Source: Holophagaceae bacterium (GTDB taxonomy: Bacteria; Acidobacteriota; Holophagae; Holophagales; Holophagaceae). From it: DNA of 44,186 nt. The stretch's first letter is position 1. Every line of letters starts with the position of its first letter. The translations under genes and the position numbers were made by a program. The notes beneath the pieces are model-generated. The model saw only the letters and a list, made by a program, of their open reading frames with translations. It was not told where the DNA came from and did no database searches. This document shows, in pieces, positions 11,094 through 18,783 of this stretch. The stretch covers positions 1-44,186 of the forward strand of contig JANYAS010000101.1 in assembly GCA_025361205.1 (NCBI GenBank). Direction: 5' to 3'.

Positions 11094-11591
11094 TCAGGAC
11101 GCGACGACGGTGGGCTGCTCAGAAGCCTCCGCTGGGATGCCGGCGAGCATCGCGTTCAGGTTCGTGATCATGGTGTGCAGCCCCTGGCGCAGGATTGCCT
11201 GCTGGTCCAGATTCATCCCTGCGATGAGGCCAACCTTGACCTCGGTGGCCAAGGCCTGAAGTTCCGAGGCCAGGAGCAGGGCACCCGGGGCCAGGCTGAT
11301 GAGGATGCGGCGGCCATGCCTGGGATCCGGCTGGGTGCGCAGCAAGCCCCGACCCACCATGGCCTTGACCACTCGGCTGGCCGTGGGATCGTCCATCCAG
11401 ACCTGCTGGGCGAGGGGATGCAGCGAGGTTGACCCCTGCTCCATCACGACCAGGATCACCCAGAATTGCTGGATGGTGAGGTTGAAGGGCACCAGGCGGG
11501 CCGCCAGCACGTGTTTCAGCCGCCGCCGCACCGCCGCGGCCAGCGTGCCGAGGCCGGCATGGGTGAGGGTGTCGGGCATGGGTTCTTGCAT
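11094..11591 (-). CDS. MarR-family transcriptional regulator
   Basis: Small winged-helix DNA-binding protein of about 165 aa. The recognition region is visible in PLAQQVWMDDPTASRVVKAM, followed by the wing segment (LLRTQPDPRHGRRILISLAP) with the Asp-x-Arg found in MarR proteins; helices for dimerisation flank it. Members usually repress an adjacent efflux operon and let go on binding a small ligand. Position directly upstream of mdtABC on the same strand supports that role here. The start is uncertain: TTG 11597, ATG 11591 and ATG 11579 are in frame, and no clear SD separates them. A perfect palindrome (11583-11600) overlaps the start region and suggests autoregulation. Confidence 0.88.
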   Translation of the reverse strand: MQEPMPDTLTHAGLGTLAAAVRRRLKHVLAARLVPFNLTIQQFWVILVVMEQGSTSLHPLAQQVWMDDPTASRVVKAMVGRGLLRTQPDPRHGRRILISLAPGALLLASELQALATEVKVGLIAGMNLDQQAILRQGLHTMITNLNAMLAGIPAEASEQPTVVAS

Positions 11592-11600
11592 AAGCAAGAA
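11583..11600. promoter_or_regulatory. Candidate MarR operator palindrome
   Basis: TTCTTGC-ATAA-GCAAGAA is a perfect inverted repeat with 7-base arms and a 4-base spacer, 18 bp in all, a normal size for a MarR dimer site. It overlaps the possible start codons of the regulator at 11094-11591. On the minus strand it sits just after a possible promoter (TTGACG, 17 bases, CAATAT). Binding there would block both transcription and translation start. The site call rests on symmetry and position only. Confidence 0.5.
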
Positions 11601-11641
11601 TATTGCGTGACATCAACCCTCGCGTCAAGGGGTATAGGCCT

Positions 11642-11681
11642 AAGCCTCTGGAATACCCTTCTCCGGGCACTCCAGAGGCTT
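11642..11681 (-). terminator. Hairpin downstream of rhlE
   Basis: AAGCCTCTGGA (11642-11652) and TCCAGAGGCTT (11671-11681) are exact inverted repeats of 11 bases around an 18-base loop. The hairpin lies 18 bases after the helicase stop on the minus strand and before the MarR gene. No U-tract follows it, so it may be an RNA-stabilising stem rather than an intrinsic terminator. Confidence 0.45.
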
Positions 11682-11698
11682 GTGCAGGCTACTTGGGG

Positions 11699-12994
11699 TC
11701 ACTTGCCCCGGGTGCTGGGGCGGGAAGGGTGTCGCCCGCTCGCACCCCGAGGGGCCGAACTGGAAGACGTGCGAGGTCCGCGGGACATGCCCCGGCCACC
11801 ACCGCCACCGCCCCCGCGCCCGGTCTGGATGGGCTCGGCGGGGATGCTGGGATCCGGTGCGTAGCCAGCCACCACATTCTTGGGCAGGTCCTTGCGCAGG
11901 AGCTTCTCGATGTCCTTGAGCAGCCTGGCCTCGTCCACGCAGACCAGGGACAGGGCCTCGCCCTCAGTGCCCGCCCGGCCGGTACGGCCAATGCGGTGGA
12001 TGTAGTCCTCGGGCACCTGGGGCAGTTCGAAGTTCACGACGTGAGGCAGCATGTCGATGTCCAGGCCCCGGGCGGCGATGTCCGTGGCCACCAGGACGCG
12101 GACTACCCCCTTCTTGAAATCCTCCAGAGCCTTGATGCGCTGGGGCTGGCTCTTATTGCCATGGATGGCCATGGAGTTGATGCCGTCCTTGTCCAACTGC
12201 TCCGAGAGGCGGTTGGCGCCGTGCTTGGTGCGGGTGAACACCAGCACCTGTTCCAGATTGCGGCTGGTGATGAGGTGGGACAGCAGGGCCCGCTTGCGCT
12301 CGCGGTCCACGGGATGCACGATCTGCCGGACAAGCTCGGCTGCGGTGTTCTGTGGCGTGATCTGCACGGTGGCGGGGGTCTTCAGGAATTTCGAGGCCAG
12401 CTGCTTGATCTCGTCCGTGAAGGTGGCCGAGAAGAGCAGCGTCTGGCGCTTGGCCGGCAGCAGGGCAAGGATCTTCTGGATGTCGCGGATGAAGCCCATG
12501 TCCAGCATGCGATCGGCCTCGTCGAGGATGAGGACCTCGAGCTGGCTGAAGTTCAGGTTGCCCTGCCCCTGGTGGTCCAGCAGGCGGCCGGGGGTGGCCA
12601 CCACGATTTCGACGCCGGCGCGCAGGGCCTTGGTCTGGGGATTGATGTTCACGCCGCCAAAGATGGTGGTGGACCGCAGCGGAATGTATTTGCCATAGGT
12701 GCGGACGCTCTCTTCCACCTGCATGGCCAGCTCGCGGGTGGGGGTGAGAATGAGGGCCCGAATGGGGTGGCGTGCGGGTGAGGCGGAACTGCTGGCGTGG
12801 GGCGCCAGCAACTGCAACAGAGGCAGCGTGAAGCCGGCGGTCTTGCCGGTGCCGGTCTGGGCCCGGCCCATGAGATCCCGGCCTTCCAGCACGATGGGAA
12901 TGGCCTGTTCCTGGATGGGGGTGGGGTGTTCGTAACCCTGCTCGCGCACGGCGCGCAGCAGCTCGGGCATGAGCCCGAGGGATTCGAAGGACAT
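11699..12994 (-). CDS. rhlE: DEAD-box ATP-dependent RNA helicase, RhlE-like
   Basis: Cytoplasmic RNA helicase of 431 aa, acting in ribosome assembly or RNA turnover in known relatives. All core motifs are visible: the Q motif ([10 protein letters not shown]), motif I AQTGTGKT near residue 45, PTRELA, TPGR, the DEAD box itself ([14 protein letters not shown]), SAT (FSATF), and in the second RecA domain ARGLDID and [10 protein letters not shown]. The C-terminal 50 residues are a Gly/Arg/Ser-rich tail ([15 protein letters not shown]), typical of RhlE-type proteins and probably RNA-binding. An SD (AGGAG) sits 5 bases before the ATG. The 136 bases between it and hisS on the upstream side hold nothing else that I recognise. 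Confidence 0.92.
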   Translation of the reverse strand: MSFESLGLMPELLRAVREQGYEHPTPIQEQAIPIVLEGRDLMGRAQTGTGKTAGFTLPLLQLLAPHASSSASPARHPIRALILTPTRELAMQVEESVRTYGKYIPLRSTTIFGGVNINPQTKALRAGVEIVVATPGRLLDHQGQGNLNFSQLEVLILDEADRMLDMGFIRDIQKILALLPAKRQTLLFSATFTDEIKQLASKFLKTPATVQITPQNTAAELVRQIVHPVDRERKRALLSHLITSRNLEQVLVFTRTKHGANRLSEQLDKDGINSMAIHGNKSQPQRIKALEDFKKGVVRVLVATDIAARGLDIDMLPHVVNFELPQVPEDYIHRIGRTGRAGTEGEALSLVCVDEARLLKDIEKLLRKDLPKNVVAGYAPDPSIPAEPIQTGRGGGGGGGRGMSRGPRTSSSSAPRGASGRHPSRPSTRGK

Positions 12995-13130
12995 GAATGC
13001 TCCTGGAAGGGCCCGCCCGCGAAAGACACGTCCGGGGGCCCGGTCAGGGCGAAAAGGGGAAGTTCGGATTGAAAAGAGGCGGAGACCGGGGGTCGCCTGC
13101 GATCACGAAGCCATTAGCCTAGCAGAATGG

Positions 13131-14378
13131 TCAGGATTTGACCAGCCTCGCCACAACCTCGCCCAGCGGCCAGGCCTCCTGCTCGCCCGTGGCCATGTGC
13201 TTGACGGTGACGGTGCCGGCGTCCAACTCTCCGTCGCCGAGGATGAGGACGGTCTGTACGCCGGTCCGGTTAGCGGAGGTCATGGCCTTCTTGAGGGCGC
13301 CCCCGCGGGTCTCAACCTGCAGGGCCACGCCCGCATCCCAGAGGGTGCGTGCCAGTTTCAGGGCTTCAGTGGCGGCCCGCACGCCCAGGGGGATGAGCAG
13401 GGCGGGAGGCGTGTGGGGGACGTCGCCGTGCACTTGCTGGAGCACCATGGCCAGACGGTCCAAGCCGATGGCCCAGCCGAAGGCCGGTACGTCGGGGCCC
13501 CCCAATAGTTTCACCAGGCCGTCGTAGCGCCCGCCACCCAGCAGGGCACTCTGGGCGCCCAGGTCCGCACTAAGCACCTCGAAGGCCGTGCGGGTGTAGT
13601 AGTCCAGGCCGCGCACCAGCCGCGAGTTCTCCTCGAAGGGCAGACCGAGCTCCGTCAAGAGGGCCTTGAGGCGCGCGTGGTGCTTCGCGGAGGCTTCATC
13701 CAGATGATCCGTGATGACCGGGTGTCCTTCCAGCGCCGCCTGGCAGGTTTCGATCTTGCAGTCCAAGACGCGCAGCGGATTGGTCTCGATGCGGCGGTGG
13801 CAATCCTCGCAGAAGCGGTCGGCCCGCTCCGCGAAGAAAGCCCGGAAGGCGGCGTGGAAGCCAGGTCGGGACTCGGGCGTGCCGACGCTGTTGATGGAAA
13901 AGAGCAGGTGCTTGAGACCCAGCTCCGTGAAGAAGCTGTGAAGCATGAGCAGGCTTTCAGCCTCGGCTTCCGGGGTGGCCACGCCAAAGCTTTCGGCGCC
14001 GATCTGATAGAACTGCCGGTAGCGTCCCGCCTGCATGCGCTCATACCGGAACTGTGGGCCGATGTAATAGAACAGGACGGGATCGCTGGACGTCAGCAAC
14101 TTGTGCTGGATGGCGGCCCGCACCACGCCCGCGGTGTTCTCGGGACGCATCACCACCTCTCGCCCGCCCTTGTCCGTGAACTGGTACATCTCCTTGTTCA
14201 CGATGTCGGAGCTTTCGCCCACGCTGCGCTTGAAGACCTCCAGCTCTTCCAGGATCGGCGTGCGGATCTCGCCGTAGCCGTGGCGTTCGAACACGCGGCG
14301 GGCGGTTTCCTCGATATGCTGGAACCAACGCAGCTCCGTCCCGAACAAATCCCGCATGCCTTTTACTGATTGGGCCAT
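13131..14378 (-). CDS. hisS: Histidine--tRNA ligase
   Basis: Class II synthetase charging tRNA-His, 415 aa, normal length. The start [13 protein letters not shown] matches the family N-terminus, so the ATG at 14378 is preferred over further upstream in-frame codons; GGGAG lies 7 bases before it. Motif 2 is seen in the PQFRYERMQAGRYRQFYQIG region, the histidine-specific loop in RGLDYYTRTAFEVL, and motif 3 in AFGWAIGLDRLAMVL. The C-terminal anticodon-binding domain covers about the last 95 residues (ALLIPLGVRAATEALKLART onward). Its start codon overlaps that of the divergent amidase gene, so its promoter must lie inside the amidase coding sequence. Confidence 0.96.
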   Translation of the reverse strand: MAQSVKGMRDLFGTELRWFQHIEETARRVFERHGYGEIRTPILEELEVFKRSVGESSDIVNKEMYQFTDKGGREVVMRPENTAGVVRAAIQHKLLTSSDPVLFYYIGPQFRYERMQAGRYRQFYQIGAESFGVATPEAEAESLLMLHSFFTELGLKHLLFSINSVGTPESRPGFHAAFRAFFAERADRFCEDCHRRIETNPLRVLDCKIETCQAALEGHPVITDHLDEASAKHHARLKALLTELGLPFEENSRLVRGLDYYTRTAFEVLSADLGAQSALLGGGRYDGLVKLLGGPDVPAFGWAIGLDRLAMVLQQVHGDVPHTPPALLIPLGVRAATEALKLARTLWDAGVALQVETRGGALKKAMTSANRTGVQTVLILGDGELDAGTVTVKHMATGEQEAWPLGEVVARLVKS

Positions 14379-15165
14379 GATCCGACTCCCGAGTGTTCTA
14401 CTCGCCACCTTCAGCCTACTGGCTTGGGGCCAGACTCCCAAACCCGCCGCTCCGGTGGCACAACCACCGCGCCTCAAGGTGATGGTGGATCCCGGCCACG
14501 GCGGGGATGATGGTGGCGCCAGGGGGCCAAAAGGCCTCAGAGAGAAGGTGTCCGCCCTGGAGATCGGCCGGGCCGTGGCGGCCAAGCTGGAGGCCGCGGG
14601 CTTCGAGGTTGTCTTTACGCGGGACGACGACACCTTCATCCCCCTGTGGGACCGCTCCAAGGCCGCCAACGCTCAGGGCGCGGATCTCTTCATCAGCCTC
14701 CACCTGAACGCGGCCCGGGCCAAATCCGCCCGAGGCTCCGAAGTCTTCTTCCTGAGCCTGGGCAAGGGAGACGACGAGGAGGTGGTGGCGACGGAGAACG
14801 CCGGTGCTGGGTTCGCCCCGGGCAGTCCGGACAGCGTGGTGGCCAGCATCCTGGACGATCTGGCCCAGAAGGCCTTCCTGCAGGATTCGGAGCGCCTGGC
14901 CGTGGCCATTCAGGGCCAACTCAACCGCCTGGCCGGAATCAAGGAGCGGGGCGTCAAACAGGCCCCCTTCATCGTCCTCCGCGGGGCGGCCATGCCCGCG
15001 GTCCTGGTGGAAGTGGCCTTCATCTCCAACAAGAAGGAAGAGGAGAAACTGAAGGATGCCGCCTTCCGCACCAAGGTCGCGGACGCCATCACCCTGGGCG
15101 TGCGCCGGTACTTCGCGGAAACCAATGGCGTCGTCCGGCGAAGATGGGTGGGCGGACTCGGCTGA
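14377..15165 (+). CDS. N-acetylmuramoyl-L-alanine amidase (Amidase_3)
   Basis: Zinc-dependent cell wall hydrolase that cuts the bond between muramic acid and the stem peptide. The start [19 protein letters not shown] is a signal peptide, so the product is exported. The catalytic domain begins at about residue 34 with [12 protein letters not shown] (first zinc His). It continues with the Glu of [11 protein letters not shown], the second His in [12 protein letters not shown], and the catalytic Glu in [16 protein letters not shown]. The protein has about 262 residues and is a bare catalytic domain with no AMIN or SPOR domain. The ATG overlaps the hisS start codon on the other strand, and no good SD is seen. 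An in-frame ATG at 14356 would spoil the signal peptide less neatly. Confidence 0.93.
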   Translation: MIRLPSVLLATFSLLAWGQTPKPAAPVAQPPRLKVMVDPGHGGDDGGARGPKGLREKVSALEIGRAVAAKLEAAGFEVVFTRDDDTFIPLWDRSKAANAQGADLFISLHLNAARAKSARGSEVFFLSLGKGDDEEVVATENAGAGFAPGSPDSVVASILDDLAQKAFLQDSERLAVAIQGQLNRLAGIKERGVKQAPFIVLRGAAMPAVLVEVAFISNKKEEEKLKDAAFRTKVADAITLGVRRYFAETNGVVRRRWVGGLG

Positions 15166-15229
15166 AAACCCAGGCAGGAGGCTCCGACCTTGAATGAAAC
15201 GCCGTTCGAAGCCATGATGGAAGTCTGCG

Positions 15230-15306
15230 GCACCCGTAGCTCAGCTGGATAGAGCGTTGGCCTCCGAAGCCATAGGTCGCTGGTTCGAACCCAGTCGGGT
15301 GCACCA
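15230..15306 (+). tRNA. tRNA-Arg (anticodon CCG)
   Basis: A complete cloverleaf. The acceptor arms GCACCCG and CGGGTGC pair fully, the D-stem is GCTC/GAGC, and the T-arm contains GGTTCGAACCC. The anticodon loop CTCCGAA (15262-15268) carries CCG at 15264-15266, reading CGG. The D-loop contains GGA, giving the A20 expected for arginine tRNAs. The first anticodon-stem pair is a T-T mismatch. The terminal CCA is encoded. Confidence 0.96.
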
Positions 15307-15308
15307 AC

Positions 15309-15343
15309 AAGAAACCCCCGCATGTAATGTGCGGGGGTTTCTT
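15309..15343 (+). terminator. Intrinsic terminator after tRNA-Arg
   Basis: A 14-base stem (AAGAAACCCCCGCA with its complement) closes a 7-base loop, and the right arm ends in TTTCTT. It begins 3 bases after the tRNA CCA. The A-rich left side makes it potentially bidirectional. Confidence 0.88.
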
Positions 15344-15792
15344 GACTCGGCTTCCGCTTGAGATAGCATGTGGTGCTGCAGCCCTAGCAATGTTCAAAAT
15401 GGCTAAATTTCAGGCAAGCAGTCCGGCCTTGTCCCTGCCCCGCCCTTCGGGTTGACCTTAGATCCCCGCCAATGCATGCGTTGGCAGGGAGCGCCCATCC
15501 GTGCGCCCCGCGGTGTTAAGACCCTTGACCTATGAACGACATCGGCCTGCGGGTCTTTCCTTGCGGACGCATCGCGGATGGGGGCCAACAAAAGCAACGG
15601 TTATTCCGTTCCGACTCCGCAGGTTCCACGCAGCATGACTGCAGCACCGAACTCACCAGCTGAATCCGGTGCCGTTCGGCAGCCTGCTTTGGCAACAACG
15701 CCCCTGATTCCGTGACCTCCGGGTGAATTTCTGAACAGGCCGGAAGCCTCTTTGCTTCCTGGGCTACCCTTGATTCCTTCCCAGGGTGCTCC
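15344..15792. other. 449-base intergenic region upstream of the lipid operon
   Basis: No convincing gene is seen on either strand; reading frames here lack SD sites and family resemblance. Two small symmetric sequences are present: GCCAATGCATGCGTTGGC near 15468-15485, and GGAAGC-CTCTTT-GCTTCC near 15742-15759. The latter lies about 35 bases before the desaturase start and could form a leader hairpin. The promoter of the downstream operon should be in this region, but I could not fix a -35/-10 pair. Confidence 0.5.
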
Positions 15793-16626
15793 ATGCGCAA
15801 GCCCTTCTCGGTCACGGTCACCTCGGTTTCGTTCGTGCTGCTGCATCTGGCCTGTCTGGCGGCGATCTGGCTGGCCTTCTCCTGGAAGCTGGTGGCCCTG
15901 TGTGCGGTGATGTACCTCGTCCGCATGTTCGCCGTGACGGCGGGCTACCACCGCTACTTTAGCCACCGCACCTACCGCATGGGCCGGACCCCCCAGTTCC
16001 TGATGGCCTTCGTGGCCCAGACCTCCGCGCAAAAGGGCGTGCTGTGGTGGGCGGCTCACCACCGGCACCACCACCGGTTTTCGGACACCCCCCAGGATCT
16101 GCACTCCCCCGTGGTGGACGGGTTCTGGTGGTCCCACGTGGGCTGGATCCTATCGGACGCCCATGACCATTGCGACACCAAGGCCATCGAGGACTTCGCC
16201 CGCTTCCCGGAATTGCGCTTCCTCGATACCTATCACTGGCTCTGCCCCTGGCTGCTGGGCACGGCCACCTTCGCCTTCGGGTTGTGGACGGGTCTCGGCG
16301 GCTGGGAGGCCCTGGTCTGGGGTTTCGTGATCTCCACGGTGCTGCTCTGGCACGGGACCTTTTGCATCAACTCGCTGACCCACCTCTGGGGCACACGCCG
16401 CTTCGAGACCGGGGACCAGAGCCGCAACAACCTCATACTGGCCCTGATCACCCTGGGCGAGGGTTGGCACAACAACCACCACCACTACCAGGCCAGCTGT
16501 CGCCAGGGCATCCGGTGGTGGGAGGTGGATCCCACCTACTACGCGCTAAAGGTGCTGAGCTGGCTGCGCATCGTGCAAGACCTCCGGCCCTACCCGGCCT
16601 CGGCGATGGTGGTCGCCAAGTCATGA
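15793..16626 (+). CDS. Acyl-CoA/acyl-lipid desaturase (delta-9 type)
   Basis: Membrane di-iron desaturase that introduces a cis double bond into a saturated fatty acyl chain, using oxygen and an electron donor. All three histidine boxes are present: HRYFSH at residues 53-58, HHRHH at 89-93, and HNNHHH near 226. Hydrophobic membrane segments lie at about 12-48 and 145-190. The length of 277 aa fits the short bacterial delta-9 type without a fused cytochrome b5. It is the first gene of a run of eight overlapping genes, and its stop overlaps the next start (ATGA). Its product, an unsaturated chain, is the substrate that CFA-type methyltransferases need. Confidence 0.92.
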   Translation: MRKPFSVTVTSVSFVLLHLACLAAIWLAFSWKLVALCAVMYLVRMFAVTAGYHRYFSHRTYRMGRTPQFLMAFVAQTSAQKGVLWWAAHHRHHHRFSDTPQDLHSPVVDGFWWSHVGWILSDAHDHCDTKAIEDFARFPELRFLDTYHWLCPWLLGTATFAFGLWTGLGGWEALVWGFVISTVLLWHGTFCINSLTHLWGTRRFETGDQSRNNLILALITLGEGWHNNHHHYQASCRQGIRWWEVDPTYYALKVLSWLRIVQDLRPYPASAMVVAKS

Positions 16627-17876
16627 GCCGGATCGCCGTGGTCGGATCGGGCATTGCGGGGCTTTCCGCCGCCTGGCTGCTGAGTCGGGACCATGAAGTC
16701 TGGGTCTTCGAGCGGGAGGCCCACATCGGGGGCCATACGCATACCGTGACCGTGGGAACTCCGGAGGCCCCGGTGCCGGTGGATACGGGCTTCATCGTCC
16801 ACAACCGGGTGAACTACCCGAATTTTGTCCGGCTCATGGGGGAGTTGGCCGTGGACACCTGCGCCAGCGACATGAGTTTTGCCGCCAGTGGCAATGCCCA
16901 CCCCTGGTGCAGCCGCGGCCTGAATGGACTCTTTGCAGAGCGACGCCATCTTCTGGATCCGACTTTCTACGGCCTGTGGGCGGAGGTGCTCCGGTTCAAC
17001 CGGACCGCCGAGGTGCTGCTGCGGGGCGACGACTTACACGGCCCCACCCTGGGGGAGTACCTGGCCAGCCACCGCTTCTCGGAAGCCTTTAAGGCCGACT
17101 ACCTGTATCCCATGGCCGGGGCCGTGTGGTCCACCAGCCTCACGGACATGGAGGCCTTCCCCGCCGCCACCCTGGTGCGCTTCTTCCACAACCACGGCTT
17201 CCTGGGCGTGACCTCCCACCATTCCTGGCGCACCATCCCCGGCGGGACCTCGCGCTACCTCGGACCCATTACCCGGCCCTTTCGGGACCGCATTGTGACG
17301 GGGGCGCGGATCATCAGCCTGCGGCGCTCGAAGGCCGGTGTGCATCTGCACCTGGAGGGGCAGGAGACCCTGCTGTTCGATCAGGTGGTGCTGGCCTGCC
17401 ACGGCGACCAGGTGCTGCCCATGCTCGCCGATCCCAGCCCCCAGGAGCGGGAGGTCCTCGGCGCTTTCACGAGCAACCGCAGCCCTACGGTACTGCACAG
17501 TGATCCGGGCCTGATGCCCGCCCACCGACGGGGCTGGGCCTCCTGGAATTTTAGGGCCCATGGGGATGGCAGACGCCTGCTCCTGACCTACCACATGAAC
17601 CGTCTCCAACCTCTGGCCACCCGTCAGGACTGGTTCCTGAGCCTCCATGCAGAAGACCTGCTCAATCCAGAAACCATCGCCGGCCGCTACGCTTACGAAC
17701 ATCCCCGGTATACCCCGGAGGCCATCCGCGCCCAGACCCGATGGGCCGAGGTGAGCGGACCAGCCTCCGTCCAAGGCCGCACCCACTACGCCGGGGCTTA
17801 CTGGGGCTATGGGTTTCATGAAGACGGCCTCAACTCCGGCATCCGCGTTGCTCGTGACCTCGGTGTCCTATGGTGA
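16623..17876 (+). CDS. FAD-dependent oxidoreductase (COG2907-like, amine-oxidase fold)
   Basis: Flavoprotein of 417 aa. The FAD-binding Rossmann motif is at the N-terminus (IAVVGSGIAGLSAAWLL, G8-x-G10-xx-G13) and is followed by the acidic E of VWVFERE and GGHTHTV. The sequence ends with the second FAD contact (GYGFHEDGLNSGIRVARDLG). Relatives accompany cyclopropane-synthase genes in many bacteria, and plant cyclopropane fatty acid synthases carry a similar domain fused to the N-terminus. A role in oxidising or reducing a modified acyl chain is inferred. The ATG at 16623 overlaps the desaturase stop. A diverged second copy of its last codons lies just downstream. Confidence 0.9.
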   Translation: MSRIAVVGSGIAGLSAAWLLSRDHEVWVFEREAHIGGHTHTVTVGTPEAPVPVDTGFIVHNRVNYPNFVRLMGELAVDTCASDMSFAASGNAHPWCSRGLNGLFAERRHLLDPTFYGLWAEVLRFNRTAEVLLRGDDLHGPTLGEYLASHRFSEAFKADYLYPMAGAVWSTSLTDMEAFPAATLVRFFHNHGFLGVTSHHSWRTIPGGTSRYLGPITRPFRDRIVTGARIISLRRSKAGVHLHLEGQETLLFDQVVLACHGDQVLPMLADPSPQEREVLGAFTSNRSPTVLHSDPGLMPAHRRGWASWNFRAHGDGRRLLLTYHMNRLQPLATRQDWFLSLHAEDLLNPETIAGRYAYEHPRYTPEAIRAQTRWAEVSGPASVQGRTHYAGAYWGYGFHEDGLNSGIRVARDLGVLW

Positions 17877-17983
17877 GCGGCCGCCCCGTTGCGGGAGGTC
17901 TCGCGCATCCGCAGAGCGGATACCGAGTGGACGGACTCAACTCGGGAATCAGGGTTGCGCGTGACCTGGGTGTTGCATGGTGA
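17870..17983 (+). pseudogene. Remnant: second copy of the oxidoreductase C-terminal end
   Basis: After the oxidoreductase stop, a 37-codon frame starts at ATG 17870 and ends at TGA 17981-17983. Its last 17 residues (DGLNSGIRVARDLGVAW) match the oxidoreductase end (DGLNSGIRVARDLGVLW) at all but one position, while many codons differ synonymously. Its beginning (MVSGRP) resembles the start of the next gene (MVNDRP). The unit is therefore a diverged duplicate of the gene junction with a period of 107 bases, most likely a recombination or deletion scar and not a working gene. Confidence 0.8.
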
Positions 17984-18783
17984 ACGACCGCCCCGAACCC
18001 GCCATCTATGTGGGACAGGTGCGCCACCGGCGCTTCAGGCCCAAGGCCCATGCCTTCACCTACCCCTTGTTCATGGCCTTCCTGGACGTGGACCGCATCC
18101 CGGAGTTGTGCCAGGTTTCGCCCTTCCTCAGCTACGGCCGCTGGAATTGGGCGGCCTTCCATGAAGAGGATCAGTTCGGCGATCCCACCCTGCCGTTGCG
18201 GGAGCGACTGCGCCTGGACGCCCTGGCCAAGGGCCACCGCTTGCCCGATGGGCCCATCTACCTGCTGACCCACCTGCGCTACCTGGGCATCTGTTTCAAC
18301 CCCGTGAGCTACTTCTACTGCTATGACGCGGCGGGACGCCTGGCCCTGATCATGGCCCAGGTCACCAACACCCCCTGGAAGGAGCGGCACACCTACTGGA
18401 TGCCGGTGGCTCAGGGGCACCAAGGTCCGGGCGGGGTCAGCTTCGATGTCCCCAAGGCCTTTCATGTCAGTCCCTTCATGCCTATGGACTGCCGGTACCG
18501 CTGGGCCTTCATTCCCCCGGGAGACGCTTTGAAGGTGCATATCTCGGAATTTAATCGTCTAGATTTATTTTTCGACGTTACTTTGAATCTTCAGAAACAA
18601 TCCTGGACAGCCGGCATCCTAAGGACAACCCTCATCCGATTCCCCTGGATGACCCTTAAGGTTGTTGCTGCCATACACTGGGAGGCTTTCTGGCTATGGA
18701 TCAAGCGCGTGCCGGTGTTCACCCATCCCGGTCTTTCGACACCACCGGACCTTCCCCCAGCTTCGCCCAGCGCATCCTCCTGA
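17977..18783 (+). CDS. DUF1365 family protein
   Basis: A 268-aa protein of the DUF1365 family (COG3496). It is recognised from IYVGQVRHRRFRPKAHAF at the start, YLLTHLRYLGICFNPVSYFY in the middle, the MAQVTNTPWKERHTYW stretch, and KAFHVSPFMPM. Its biochemical role is not established. It is regularly found between a COG2907 flavoprotein and a CFA-type methyltransferase, as here, and is thought to act on modified fatty acids. From about 18538 to 18690 the base composition is clearly richer in A and T than its surroundings, although the protein stays family-like (LRTTLIRFPWMTLKVVAAIH). The 3' end overlaps the next gene by 88 bases. Confidence 0.9.
   Translation: MVNDRPEPAIYVGQVRHRRFRPKAHAFTYPLFMAFLDVDRIPELCQVSPFLSYGRWNWAAFHEEDQFGDPTLPLRERLRLDALAKGHRLPDGPIYLLTHLRYLGICFNPVSYFYCYDAAGRLALIMAQVTNTPWKERHTYWMPVAQGHQGPGGVSFDVPKAFHVSPFMPMDCRYRWAFIPPGDALKVHISEFNRLDLFFDVTLNLQKQSWTAGILRTTLIRFPWMTLKVVAAIHWEAFWLWIKRVPVFTHPGLSTPPDLPPASPSASS

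Noticed and set aside
13131..14669. hisS with a 97-residue N-terminal extension
   Set aside because: The extension is antisense to the amidase coding sequence and unlike any HisRS; the family start is at 14378.
15403..15597. A 64-codon minus-strand frame in the gap before the desaturase
   Set aside because: No SD, no family resemblance and atypical residue composition.
16170..16622. An upstream extension of the FAD oxidoreductase
   Set aside because: It overlaps the desaturase in another frame; the Rossmann motif places the start at 16623.
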